Shown here in pieces: positions 1-7,426 of a stretch of 40,296 nt of DNA (position 1 is its first letter; the number at the start of each line of letters is the position of its first letter). Position numbers and translations under genes: made by a program. Below the pieces are notes generated by a model. It saw only the letters and a list, made by a program, of their open reading frames with translations, was not told the origin of the DNA and searched no databases. This stretch comes from a virus: positions 1 through 40,296 of IMG/VR virus record IMGVR_UViG_3300038441_002094; one strand, given 5' to 3'.

Positions 1-69
1 CCGGGCTCGGCGTTCAGGTCGACGGTCTCGCTCGCGATGACGCGGTGACCCTTCGCCTGGAGCGCCGAG
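1..69. repeat. Left copy of 69-bp terminal direct repeat (circular-contig overlap)
   Basis: Bases 1-69 are identical to 40228-40296. The repeat lies inside a coding sequence (a glycosyltransferase) and the reading frame continues perfectly through it, so it is best read as assembly overlap of a circular or circularly permuted genome of about 40,227 bp, not a biological terminal repeat. Confidence 0.95.
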
Positions 70-137
70 CCCGGCAGCAGGCACCGGTAGTAGCCACACG
101 CCGTGGTGTCGGCCAACCAGTACAGGATGTTGCTCAC
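1..137 (-). CDS. GT-B-type glycosyltransferase, N-terminal part (gene continues at the right end)
   Basis: The gene starts at a GTG (137-135) that overlaps the TGA of the upstream gene as GTGA. It reads leftwards off the window edge and continues in frame at 40227, ending at 39234; the joined product is 376 aa. The N-terminus (MSNILYWLADTTACGYYR, then LPGSAL and KGHRV) is the typical first strand/loop of GT-B glycosyltransferases (an 'R..LP...L...GH.V' pattern that leads into the N-terminal Rossmann-like domain). The joined protein is a hexosyltransferase candidate that could decorate virion proteins, DNA or host-derived glycans. The acceptor is unknown. Confidence 0.85.
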   Translation of the reverse strand, partial: MSNILYWLADTTACGYYRCLLPGSALQAKGHRVIASETVDLNAEP

Positions 138-913
138 GTCGTGAACCCCGGGCACGCCTCCGGGCAGACCTCAGTCGGTCCGGAACCGCCGACGAGCATC
201 GCGCCGCACCCGTGGGCGCACGGGGAGCTCGGCGTCTCCCAACGGTGGCGGCAAGCTCCCGTGTGCTCGTGATCGGGAGTCATCGGCAGAGTGGGCGGCT
301 GGTTGTGCTCGCCGCGGATCTCCGCTTGGTCCCATGTGATCCCGCACCCAAGCACCCGGCACACAGTGCTGAACAGGTTCCACTTGTGCGTGTGCGGGGG
401 TGCCAGAGGCGCGCTGTCCTCCAGGCGCGGCGGGGTGGTCAGGCGCAGACTGGACATCAGCTTCTCGGTCAGCTCGGGCAGCAGCACGTTGCACCCGAGG
501 TGCGTGCACATCGGCCCGCTCTCCGGTACGAACGTGTGCGCGTGGTTCATCGGCAGCGGGTCGCCCACGCACTGCGGCCCCACCTCGCTCGGACCGAAGC
601 CGCATCGCTCGCACACGGTCGGTCCCATGCTCGGCCACAGGTGCGGCTGCTCGACTTCCGTCGGCGGGTTCTCGACCAGCTGGACCGGGATGGGGTACGC
701 GGGGTCGAAGCCGGACGCGCTGTCCAGCGCGGTGCCCAGACGCGTCCAGGCGTCGGCGACGTAGATCACCGAGTTGGCCCGATCCATGTCGTGGCCGAGC
801 ACGTTGCTGAGCATTCGCTCGGCTACGCGGAGGTTGGCCGCGGCTTCGACGAAGCACGCCTTCGCGTCCGGTTCCCAGGGCTGCTGCTCGGCCGGATCGT
901 TGCTCTCGTTCAC
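134..913 (-). CDS. Unknown protein with repeated Cys/His zinc-binding modules
   Basis: 259 aa from a GTG at 913 overlapping the preceding stop (GTGA). I do not recognise a family. The first ~100 residues are helical and have no cysteines. The C-terminal ~150 carry a repeated pattern: CERCG, then H-x-H followed by CTHLGC, then HTHKW followed by CRVLGC, then HEH plus CRHRW followed by CAHGCG. The pattern H-x-(H/W)...C-x2-x-GC suggests three or four small zinc knuckles or ribbons. It sits at the end of the DNA-metabolism operon, directly before the glycosyltransferase, with translational coupling on both sides. A nucleic-acid or protein-binding role is an inference from the zinc modules only. 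Confidence 0.75.
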   Translation of the reverse strand: MNESNDPAEQQPWEPDAKACFVEAAANLRVAERMLSNVLGHDMDRANSVIYVADAWTRLGTALDSASGFDPAYPIPVQLVENPPTEVEQPHLWPSMGPTVCERCGFGPSEVGPQCVGDPLPMNHAHTFVPESGPMCTHLGCNVLLPELTEKLMSSLRLTTPPRLEDSAPLAPPHTHKWNLFSTVCRVLGCGITWDQAEIRGEHNQPPTLPMTPDHEHTGACRHRWETPSSPCAHGCGAMLVGGSGPTEVCPEACPGFTT

Positions 914-1461
914 GGTGTCACCAATCTGTCCGAAAAGGACTTCAGGTAGGGGAGCGCGTAGCCGAGGCGAACGCGTACCAGCTCGCCGCCGTGCGGCGCC
1001 ATCAGCCATGTGGGTGCCTCGGTCACCAGCTGCACCAGGTGCTCAACGCCGAGCCACAGCCACCAGTTGAGCGAGCTGCCATGACCGACTCGGTGGTTCA
1101 CGATCAATGGCATCCGGCCCGCCGCCTGTACGCGCGCCTCGTCGTAGATCCGGTCGAGCACGACGCCCGGAACCAGCTCGGTTTTGAGCGCTTTCATCTG
1201 GAAGCACAGGCCGGGTGTGCCGTCGATGTCGCCCTCGTCATCGGCCTGGGTCTTCGCGTTGCGGAAGCCCGTGCGCACGGTGCGCCGGGCATCGGCAAAG
1301 CCGGAGACCTTCAGCACCTCGACCAGTGCGCGTTCGTACCGCTTGCCCTTGGCGTCGGCGTTGATCCGCTTGGGTGCCGACTTGATCGGACCGGTGAGCC
1401 AAGGTCCGAGATCGTGCCAGGTGCGTTCTGGTCCAACCGTGACGTTCTCGACCTTGGTCAT
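910..1461 (-). CDS. Holliday-junction-resolvase-like PD-(D/E)XK nuclease
   Basis: 183 aa; the ATG at 1461 overlaps the upstream TGA (ATGA). After an N-terminal segment it shows KGKRYERALVEVLKVSGF, then a Gly/Arg-rich stretch, then GDIDG and FQMKAL. This order (KG...E helix, G-D-I strand, then a strand ending in x-x-K) matches Hjc/phage Holliday-junction-resolvase-type PD-(D/E)XK nucleases that cut branched DNA. The usual Glu of E-x-K is Gln here (Q-M-K). It is flanked by SSB-like and Cas4-like genes, as expected for a replication/recombination module. The family call comes from pattern recognition, so a restriction-like or repair nuclease of the same fold is possible. Confidence 0.65.
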   Translation of the reverse strand: MTKVENVTVGPERTWHDLGPWLTGPIKSAPKRINADAKGKRYERALVEVLKVSGFADARRTVRTGFRNAKTQADDEGDIDGTPGLCFQMKALKTELVPGVVLDRIYDEARVQAAGRMPLIVNHRVGHGSSLNWWLWLGVEHLVQLVTEAPTWLMAPHGGELVRVRLGYALPYLKSFSDRLVTP

Positions 1462-1793
1462 CCGGTGTCCTTCAGGCGGCGCTCGGCAGCTGTGCAGTCG
1501 GGGGTGTGCTTGGTACGGACGATCTCGTGGCCGTGACGACTCATGCCGGTCTTCCGCGGGACCGCGCCACAACCGAGGCAGGCGACCATCGACCGGAGTC
1601 GCGCCAGCTCGGCGGCGGGAAGCGGGTTCATTACCCGCTTACCCGCGCGCCACTTGCGTGACGCCTCGGTTCGACAGGGTTTGCAGTACGAACCGGAAGC
1701 TCGCCAGCCCGATGGCGTGAAGTGTTCTCGCGTTCGGTGCTGGGCACAGCGGGGGCAACGCTTGGTCGGCGCCACCCCCGTCGCGTCATCCAT
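1458..1793 (-). CDS. Small zinc-ribbon protein
   Basis: 111 aa, ATG at 1793, six bases after the upstream gene stops; its TGA overlaps the next ATG. The N-terminal half has CPRC, then YCKPC spaced about 25 residues later, a four-cysteine ribbon with the basic helix RTEASRKWRAGKR behind it. A third CLGCG lies in the C-terminal half with several His and Cys after it (RHGHE, HTPDC). The first ribbon resembles those preceding HNH or endonuclease VII-type nucleases, but I cannot see a convincing HNH triad. A DNA-binding or junction-processing accessory is plausible from its neighbours; function unproven. Confidence 0.7.
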   Translation of the reverse strand: MDDATGVAPTKRCPRCAQHRTREHFTPSGWRASGSYCKPCRTEASRKWRAGKRVMNPLPAAELARLRSMVACLGCGAVPRKTGMSRHGHEIVRTKHTPDCTAAERRLKDTG

Positions 1794-1798
1794 GATCG

Positions 1799-2806
1799 TT
1801 ACTGCGCGAACGGGTTGTAGTCCGCCGGGGCGCCGCCACCCTGGGCCGGGGCCGCGGGCTGCTGGGCCCACTGCTGGGGCTGAGTCGGTGCCTGGGGAGC
1901 GAACTGCTGCTGACCCGGGTTCGGGTCCGCGTAGCCCTGGGTCGGCTGCTGGGGGGCGAACTGGGGTGCCGCGGCGGGCTGCTGCTGAGCCTGCCAAGCG
2001 GCCTGCTGCATCGCCGGAGTCGCGTACTGGGGGTCCATCCCCGTGGCGGCAACCGCCTGCTGACCGGGCTGTCCGGCCCACTGGGGCTGAGCGCCGGGCT
2101 GGGGGTAGCTCGGCTGGACCGGCGGGACGAACGCGGGCTCCGGCGCCTGCTGCTGGGGCGGCGGCGTGGGGGCGACGTAGGCGGGCATGTTGGCCAGCGG
2201 GTCGGGGCTGCCCGGCCGGGCGTACAGGCACTGGAAGCGGTTGCCCTTGCCATTGCGTCCCGCGTCCTGAGCGATCTTCGCCGCGTAGAAGTAGGCGCCG
2301 ATCTCCAGGTCCCTGGCACCGAGCGCGCGGAACGCCTCGGCCGCGGCCTTGACCATCTGGCCCTTGACGTAGATCGTGCGCTTGCCGTCGTCGTTGGCGT
2401 CGGTGCGCTCCCGCGTCTGCACGGTGACTTCGATCTGGGTCATCGGCTGGCGCTTCTCGGCGTCGAAGAACTTCGGCTGCTTGGTCTGCCAGTCCGTCTG
2501 CTGCGACGTCCGCTTGGCGATGATCAGCCCGCCGCGCGGGGTGCCGTTGACGTAGCCCTTTTTGTTGTCCCAGCTGATCGACGCGGGGCCGCCGAACAGG
2601 CCGGAGGTGTCCTCGTCGGGCATGGACTCGGCGCCGGGCTGGGGCGCCCACTGCTGCTGGGGGGCCGCGGGCTGCTGGCCGAACTGCGCCGGAGCCTGCT
2701 GCTGGGGCTGCGCCGGAGCGAAGGCCTGGGGGGCGGGCTGCTGGAGCTGGTTCGGGTAGGCCTGCTGGAGCGGCTGCTGTGCGTACTGCTGGGCCGGGAA
2801 GGTCAT
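1799..2806 (-). CDS. Putative single-stranded-DNA-binding protein with Q/P-rich tails
   Basis: 335 aa, ATG at 2806. A core of about 110 residues (roughly 75-190) carries GGLIIAKR, QTDWQTKQPKFF, MTQIEVTVQT and RTIYVKGQ, which looks like the strand pattern of phage OB-fold SSB proteins that sit beside Cas4-like nucleases in actinophages. It is flanked by long Gln/Pro/Ala-rich disordered arms (first ~60 and last ~130 residues). The extreme C-terminus, DYNPFAQ, is reminiscent of the bacterial SSB tip (acidic residues then PF) that recruits partner proteins, but two residues follow the PF. It has its own leader (2807-2978) and promoter motif, consistent with high expression. The SSB call rests on context and core pattern. 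Confidence 0.55.
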   Translation of the reverse strand: MTFPAQQYAQQPLQQAYPNQLQQPAPQAFAPAQPQQQAPAQFGQQPAAPQQQWAPQPGAESMPDEDTSGLFGGPASISWDNKKGYVNGTPRGGLIIAKRTSQQTDWQTKQPKFFDAEKRQPMTQIEVTVQTRERTDANDDGKRTIYVKGQMVKAAAEAFRALGARDLEIGAYFYAAKIAQDAGRNGKGNRFQCLYARPGSPDPLANMPAYVAPTPPPQQQAPEPAFVPPVQPSYPQPGAQPQWAGQPGQQAVAATGMDPQYATPAMQQAAWQAQQQPAAAPQFAPQQPTQGYADPNPGQQQFAPQAPTQPQQWAQQPAAPAQGGGAPADYNPFAQ

Positions 2807-2945
2807 CTCGATCTCGTTTCTCGTGAGCTGAACGCTGTTGCTGTGTGCTGATCTTGCGGTGTGGGGCGGTCGGACTTCACTCCGCCGCCCCCGTTCACCG
2901 CGGTCACTGACCGAGGCAGGACCTTCGGGACTGCCGTCCCTGGAT

Positions 2946-2966
2946 CCCCGGCCGGTCAGACCGGGG
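2946..2966 (-). terminator. GC hairpin at the 5' end of the SSB-like leader
   Basis: CCCCGG (2946-2951) pairs with CCGGGG (2961-2966) around a 9-nt loop. It lies just after the stop of the Cas4-like gene (2992) and after the promoter motif at 2979-2988. It could end transcription from the Cas4-like gene or cap the new transcript. A second pair, GGGGCGG (2863-2869) with CCGCCCC (2885-2891), lies further along the same leader. Confidence 0.4.
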
Positions 2967-2978
2967 TGTCCGGAACAG

Positions 2979-2988
2979 ACACTACACC
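2979..2988 (-). promoter_or_regulatory. Promoter motif GGTGTAGTGT ahead of the SSB-like gene
   Basis: On the minus strand this reads GGTGTAGTGT, one of eight NGTGTARYST sites in the genome. The TAnnnT core (2984-2979) begins 8 bases past the Cas4-like stop and would give a leader of about 165 nt to the ATG at 2806. Confidence 0.55.
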
Positions 2989-2991
2989 AAC

Positions 2992-4809
2992 TCAGTCGCC
3001 GCGCGGCACACCGAGTTCGGTCGACTTCGCCTGGGCCTGTTCCTCCAGCTCAGGAGTCCAGCCGGACATATCCGAGCCGCCCGCGGTCGCGATCCTCCAG
3101 GCCTGCTGGAGGCTGGCCGGGCTGGTCGCTCCGGCGATGATCTGCGCCGGGGTCAGCGGGGTGCCGTTCGCCGCCTGCTGGGCCTTCAGTTCCTCGGTGC
3201 GGACCCGCGCGGCTTCCTGGTGCTCGTCGGTCCAGCGGTCGCCGATGCTGGCGCGGTACTCGACCAGGCCCTGCACCGTGGGCATGGTGCGGATGTACTT
3301 CAGGTGGTTGGTCAGCTCGGTCTCGGCCGCCGATTCCGCCTCGGTCGGAGCGGACCCGCGCCGCGGCTTCTCGAACACGGGCAGCGAGATGCCGTGCGCG
3401 TCCGCCATCGCGACCACGTCACGAGCAAGCCTGATCTGGTGCTGGTTCAGCTTCGGCTCGGGCACGCCCGCTTTGGCCGCGATGTCCTTCGCGATGGCCT
3501 GGAGCTTCGCCTTGCCCTTCGCGCCCTTGACGAGCGCCTCAGCTCGGGCCTCGGCGTCACCAGGGGGGGCAGCCGCCGGAGATACCGGGACAGGTGGCGC
3601 AGCCTGTTCCGTCACAATCGCGGGGGCGACGGAGGTCGAAACAGGGGGTGCCGCACTGCTCGGGGCGGCAGGACTTCCAGCACCCCCACTGCTGGGGTGC
3701 GCGGCGCCGGGTGAGGGTGCGGCTGTCGGACTCGCCGGAGCAAACCCCGGCACGACAGCCGGCGCACCGGGGGTTGCCGGGAAAGGGGGCGCGGTGACCT
3801 CGTCGTCATCGTCCTGGAGCTGGTCCCAGTCGAAGTCGATTGGAGGCTGCTCGCCGATCCCCGCGGGCGCGACGGGTGCCAGGTTCAGCACGGGGCTGGG
3901 CTGCGCGTCGATGCTCTGGGCCTGGAGGAGTGCCTGCTGTGCCGGATTGAGCTGAGCCGCGGTGGTCGGCAGCGCGGGGCCGTCCGGCACGTACGGCGTG
4001 AGCACGTGCTTGGTCTTGCGGATGTCCTGCACCTCGGCGCACGTCGCGGCCCAGGCCCAGCCCAGCCGGATGTTGATCCGGTGCAGCTCGACGCGGCCCG
4101 TGCCGGGCTCGATGTGCGCGATGATCGCGTAGTCCTTCGCGACGTCGGGCATCGGGATGTAGCGGTTGGTGCCGTAGTCGCGAATCGCGGTCGCGTTGGC
4201 GTAGAGCGCCATCTGCACCGCGAACTCGATCTCCGCGTAGTCCAGGTTCCCGGTTTTCTTGTCCAGGATCCGGAGCTTCCCATCCGGGCAGCGCACCACG
4301 TTGTCGAACGTACCGGCGACCTTGTACGCGGGAACGATCACCGTGCGCTCGATGTACTCCGGCAGGATCGTCAGCCCGGTCTCGGCCAGCTTGGCGAAGT
4401 AGCCGTAGACGTCGGGCTTCAGCTCCTCCGGGACGTCCTCGAACCGGAGCGCCCCGGTCTCGACGCGCTCGATCGCACGGTGGATCGCGCTGCCCCTGTT
4501 CGCCTTCGCCTTCGTGCCACCAGCCTCATGCGCCGAGTCGACGATGGCGCCGAGCGCTTTCTTGTCCTCGGGTCCCGCGATCGTGGACGCCAGCGTGAGC
4601 AGGTGCGGCTGACGGCTCAGCCCCCACACCACCTGGCGCTGCTCCCAGATGCGCAGCCCGTAGGACTCGGCGAGCGTGGCGGCGAAGGTCGTCGCCCGCG
4701 TCCACCCCGTGTTCTCGCCCGTCTCGTCGGGCAGCAGGTACCGGCCGTAACGATCGCGCGGGACGTCCTGCACGGCCTGGTCGGCGAAGAACGCCTCGGT
4801 GCTCGTCAC
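2992..4809 (-). CDS. Cas4/RecB-like PD-(D/E)XK exonuclease with long C-terminal extension
   Basis: 605 aa from the GTG at 4809 (GTGA overlap with the small zinc-finger gene). The N-terminal ~270 residues are a RecB/Cas4-type nuclease: GSAIH (H110), GTFD (D169), ILDKKTG (D183, K185) and Q199-MAL-Y203, i.e. the GxxxH, D, DxK and QxxxY motifs of the fold. I see no four-Cys Fe-S cluster set. A Pro/Ala/Ser-rich linker (roughly 330-430) joins to a C-terminal ~170-residue helical region with no motif I know. Phage proteins of this type act in replication/recombination end processing; with no CRISPR array here it should not be read as an adaptation gene. It may work with the SSB-like and resolvase genes downstream. 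Confidence 0.8.
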   Translation of the reverse strand: MTSTEAFFADQAVQDVPRDRYGRYLLPDETGENTGWTRATTFAATLAESYGLRIWEQRQVVWGLSRQPHLLTLASTIAGPEDKKALGAIVDSAHEAGGTKAKANRGSAIHRAIERVETGALRFEDVPEELKPDVYGYFAKLAETGLTILPEYIERTVIVPAYKVAGTFDNVVRCPDGKLRILDKKTGNLDYAEIEFAVQMALYANATAIRDYGTNRYIPMPDVAKDYAIIAHIEPGTGRVELHRINIRLGWAWAATCAEVQDIRKTKHVLTPYVPDGPALPTTAAQLNPAQQALLQAQSIDAQPSPVLNLAPVAPAGIGEQPPIDFDWDQLQDDDDEVTAPPFPATPGAPAVVPGFAPASPTAAPSPGAAHPSSGGAGSPAAPSSAAPPVSTSVAPAIVTEQAAPPVPVSPAAAPPGDAEARAEALVKGAKGKAKLQAIAKDIAAKAGVPEPKLNQHQIRLARDVVAMADAHGISLPVFEKPRRGSAPTEAESAAETELTNHLKYIRTMPTVQGLVEYRASIGDRWTDEHQEAARVRTEELKAQQAANGTPLTPAQIIAGATSPASLQQAWRIATAGGSDMSGWTPELEEQAQAKSTELGVPRGD

Positions 4810-4940
4810 TTGCTCTCCTTTGTGGACTCTTGCTGCAAACGCTTGGCCCAGTCGTCGGCCTGGTGTTCCTTGGCGTGCTGCCACGGGATGTCGATTCGGC
4901 ACCTGTGGCACCAGAACTTGCGCCTCTTGCCGTTAGCCAT
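4806..4940 (-). CDS. Tiny C2H2-like zinc-finger protein
   Basis: 44 aa, ATG at 4940, inside the last codons of the helicase gene (its TAA is at 4933-4935). It contains CHRC and, 11 residues later, HAKEH: a compact C-x2-C...H-x3-H finger within KFWCHRCRIDIPW. It ends in TGA that overlaps the GTG of the Cas4-like gene, so the two are probably coupled. A promoter motif lies about 25 bases upstream inside the helicase 3' end. GGTGGG about 12 bases before the ATG could act as ribosome-binding site. Function unknown; DNA or RNA binding is an inference. Confidence 0.7.
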   Translation of the reverse strand: MANGKRRKFWCHRCRIDIPWQHAKEHQADDWAKRLQQESTKESK

Positions 4941-6510
4941 TGATGGTCACACCCACCGATCGCAACGTTACACATGCCTGGCGCCACGTGAGTCGGTCGG
5001 ACAAGTCGCCGCGCCGGTCCTCCGGGAAGATCGGGCAGCCGATCGACCGAGCCTGGCGGACCTGTGCGTCGCTGATTTTTCCCTTGCGCCACACGGCATC
5101 CGACGCGGCATGGGTGTAGTCGTCGTCCACCGCGACGATGGACGCGTAGTTCAGCGCGTCCTCGGCGCTGACCCCCTGCCGCAACCAGCGGCCGGATCTG
5201 ATGTCGTTGATCGAACAGATCCCGACCGACCAGGTGTCGTCGACCGGGCACAGGAAGTACAGGTGCGATTTGGTGGCCACGAAGTTGACGCCGAGGTCAG
5301 TCGACTGCCACTGGGCCGGAGTGCCCGCGAACAGGTCGACGGGCTTGGTTCCCTTGACCAGCTTGAAAGTCAGCTCGTTGTCGCCGACCTCCAACGGGTC
5401 GCGCTCGTCCTCCAGCTCGTCGGCGTCCGGATCGTCCGGCATCGACTCGCGGAGGATGGCCTCCAGGTTCAGACTCATGCCCTCGGCGGCGCCGACGAAG
5501 TCGAGCACCAGCGCGTCGGACTTGCCCGGCCATGGGCGGAGCACACGGCCGACCTGCTGGATGTAAAGGCCCTTGTGCTTGGTCGGCCGTGCCATCAGCG
5601 CGACCGAGCACCACGGCGCGTCCCAGCCCTCGGCGAGCGCGGTGCACGTGGTCAGCACCGAGACCTGCCGCTTGCGGTAGGCATCGAAGATCAGCCGTCG
5701 GTCCCGCGGCGACGTGCCCGCGTAGATGCCCGCGGCCGAGATGCCCGCGGAGAGCAGCCCCTCCCGGAAGTACTCCGCGCTGGCGCGGGTCGGCGCGAAC
5801 AGCACGGCCGAGCGGCCCTCCCCATGCTCCAGGTACCCGCGGCTGATGTTGCTGCGCATCGCGTCGACGGACACCGCGGCTCCCAGGTCGGACTTCACGT
5901 AGTCGCCGCCACGGGTGCGCACGCCATCGAGCAGGTCTTCCGGCGCTCCGACCGAGACCCCACGCGGGGGAACGAGGAAGCCTTCCCGGATGGCCCAGCG
6001 GATCGAGCGCTGGAAGACGATCTTCTGCCACCGGTCCCCCAGCTCGCGCTTGTCCGACCGGGTCCACGTCGCGGTGAACCCGGCGAAGCGCGCGTTCGGG
6101 TAGCGCTCGAAGATCCTGTCGTAGGTCGGCGACATCGACACGTGCGCTTCGTCGACGATGACCAGGTCGGGCGGTCGCATGGCGTGCAGCCGCTTCGGGG
6201 AGCCGAGCGTGTGCACCGAGACGACGACGATGTTCGCCATCGTCACGTTGCGGTCGCCCTGGACCACGCCGACCGTGCGCCCTGGCGGGGCGTGCTCGCG
6301 CATCTTCGCCTCGGTCTGGATCACCAGCTGATCGCGGTGCAGCAGGATCCAGACATGCTGACCGGCCGCCGCGGTGCGCGCGGCCAGCTCGGTCATCACG
6401 TGCGTCTTGCCCGTGCCGGTCGGCAGGCCGATGCCCAGGCGCAGCAGACCATCGGACCAGCTCTTGTCCAGGCAGTCGATCGCGTCGCTCTGGTACCCGC
6501 GCAGACTCAC
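4933..6510 (-). CDS. Superfamily 2 DEAH-type DNA helicase
   Basis: 525 aa from the GTG at 6510, overlapping the methylase TGA (GTGA). Motifs in order: Q-like RGYQ (4-7), Walker A LPTGTGKT (29-36), HRDQL (58-62), DEAH (120-123), TAT (146-148), then in the second RecA-like domain TRASAEYF (~241), AGTSPRDR (~264), AEGWDAP (~293) and QQVGRVLRP (318-326). This is the RadD/SSL2/type III restriction-like branch of SF2, ATP-driven translocases that remodel branched or duplex DNA. The last ~190 residues have no motif I know and may give specificity. Position inside the operon with methylase, nuclease and SSB supports replication or recombination. Confidence 0.92.
   Translation of the reverse strand: MSLRGYQSDAIDCLDKSWSDGLLRLGIGLPTGTGKTHVMTELAARTAAAGQHVWILLHRDQLVIQTEAKMREHAPPGRTVGVVQGDRNVTMANIVVVSVHTLGSPKRLHAMRPPDLVIVDEAHVSMSPTYDRIFERYPNARFAGFTATWTRSDKRELGDRWQKIVFQRSIRWAIREGFLVPPRGVSVGAPEDLLDGVRTRGGDYVKSDLGAAVSVDAMRSNISRGYLEHGEGRSAVLFAPTRASAEYFREGLLSAGISAAGIYAGTSPRDRRLIFDAYRKRQVSVLTTCTALAEGWDAPWCSVALMARPTKHKGLYIQQVGRVLRPWPGKSDALVLDFVGAAEGMSLNLEAILRESMPDDPDADELEDERDPLEVGDNELTFKLVKGTKPVDLFAGTPAQWQSTDLGVNFVATKSHLYFLCPVDDTWSVGICSINDIRSGRWLRQGVSAEDALNYASIVAVDDDYTHAASDAVWRKGKISDAQVRQARSIGCPIFPEDRRGDLSDRLTWRQACVTLRSVGVTING
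4965..4974 (-). promoter_or_regulatory. Promoter motif TGTGTAACGT ahead of the zinc-finger/Cas4-like pair
   Basis: Minus strand TGTGTAACGT, identical over ten bases to the site at 8344-8353. It lies within the helicase 3' end and 25 bases before the ATG at 4940, giving a leader of about 18 nt. Confidence 0.5.
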
Positions 6511-7154
6511 CTCAACACCTCCAGCAGCGTTCGTCCGACATGCTCGGTGTAGGCGGGCGGGACCGCTTCGGACAGCTCGTTGCCGTTCATCCAGTCGATG
6601 CCCATCCCCTCGGGACCCATGTAGGTGCCGACGTCCCCGGTGATGGACGCGTTCCATCCCGCGTCCCAGCGTTCGCGACGGCGGGAGTTGGCCACACGAA
6701 CCGTGTGCCGGGGGTGATCCGGCGCGATCAGGGGCAGACCGGGTGACCCTTCGAACTTGCGGTGCCGGTACACCCTGAGCGGTTTGCCCGTCGGCCCGAG
6801 GAACATCGACCCACACAGCACGATCGGGTCGCGCAGCGGGGCCTCCATCACGTTCTCGATCACCCACGGCATGTCGTAGGTCAGGGCGAGTTCGCGCCCG
6901 GGGGTGACCAGGTCCGGCTTGTCCGACCACAGCGTGCCGCTCTTGAACCCCTGACACGGCCACGACATGTGGACCGCGTCGAAGCTCAGTACGTACTGCC
7001 GGTCACGGAGAACCTCCAGTCCGTCGTCCTGGAGGAACGCGAAGGGGTAGCGCGGCTGGGGGCTGACGTCCACGCCGACGACCTCGGAGAACCCGGCACG
7101 GTGGTAGCCCACACTGGCGCCACCAGCGCCGCACGCGATATCCAACAGCCTCAC
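6507..7154 (-). CDS. Compact DNA (cytosine-5) methyltransferase
   Basis: 215 aa from the GTG at 7154 (GTGA overlap with the upstream stop). It has SAM-binding motif I LLDIACGAGGASVGY (3-17), the catalytic-loop motif PCQ (66-68, nucleophile Cys67), ENV (100-102, motif VI), YRHRKFE (129-135, the QxRxR-like motif VIII) and a C-terminal VPPAYTEHVGRTLL resembling motif X. The order is that of DNA-C5 methylases but at about two thirds of their usual length, with a very short target-recognition region between motifs VIII and X. No partner restriction enzyme is nearby, so a protective orphan methylase that shields phage DNA from host restriction is the likeliest role; the target sequence is unknown. 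Confidence 0.88.
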   Translation of the reverse strand: MRLLDIACGAGGASVGYHRAGFSEVVGVDVSPQPRYPFAFLQDDGLEVLRDRQYVLSFDAVHMSWPCQGFKSGTLWSDKPDLVTPGRELALTYDMPWVIENVMEAPLRDPIVLCGSMFLGPTGKPLRVYRHRKFEGSPGLPLIAPDHPRHTVRVANSRRRERWDAGWNASITGDVGTYMGPEGMGIDWMNGNELSEAVPPAYTEHVGRTLLEVLR

Positions 7155-7426
7155 GCGGTCACCCGTTCCACGTAGACGGTCGGCGCCGAGGCGTTGAACG
7201 CTTCGTCCGCCTCGGCGAACAGCAGCGCGGTGTCGTAGCGCCGAATGAACGACGCGCACGCGTCATCCATCCAGCGGTAGCGCACCTTGTGGTGACGGCC
7301 GACGCGCTCGAACTCGGCGTCCTGGTGCCGCTCGTCGATCAGCAGCCTGGTCTCGTTGCCCAGGGCGAGCGCCGCCCCCGCCACGAGGGCGAGGACGGCG
7401 AGCACCTGGAGGTAGGTCGTGATCAC
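7151..7426 (-). CDS. Small membrane-anchored protein, unknown
   Basis: 91 aa from the GTG at 7426 (GTGA overlap with the gene upstream). Residues ~5-24 (YLQVLAVLALVAGAALALG) form one hydrophobic segment with no signal-peptidase site I would trust, so an N-in/C-out or N-out/C-in anchor is possible. The remaining ~65 residues are charged and soluble, with an Arg/His-rich centre (RVGRHHKVRYRW). No family recognised. It is coupled to the methylase gene. Confidence 0.7.
   Translation of the reverse strand: MITTYLQVLAVLALVAGAALALGNETRLLIDERHQDAEFERVGRHHKVRYRWMDDACASFIRRYDTALLFAEADEAFNASAPTVYVERVTA

Noticed and set aside
1-69. 69-bp end repeat as a biological direct terminal repeat
   Set aside because: It is short, lies inside a gene and the frame passes cleanly across the join, so assembly overlap explains it better.
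2992-4809. Cas4-like protein as evidence of a CRISPR system
   Set aside because: No repeat-spacer array and no other Cas gene is present; this nuclease family is common in actinophage replication modules.
4006-6552. 848-aa open frame on the plus strand
   Set aside because: It is antisense to the Cas4-like nuclease and SF2 helicase, whose motifs are intact on the minus strand. Long antisense frames are expected at this GC content.
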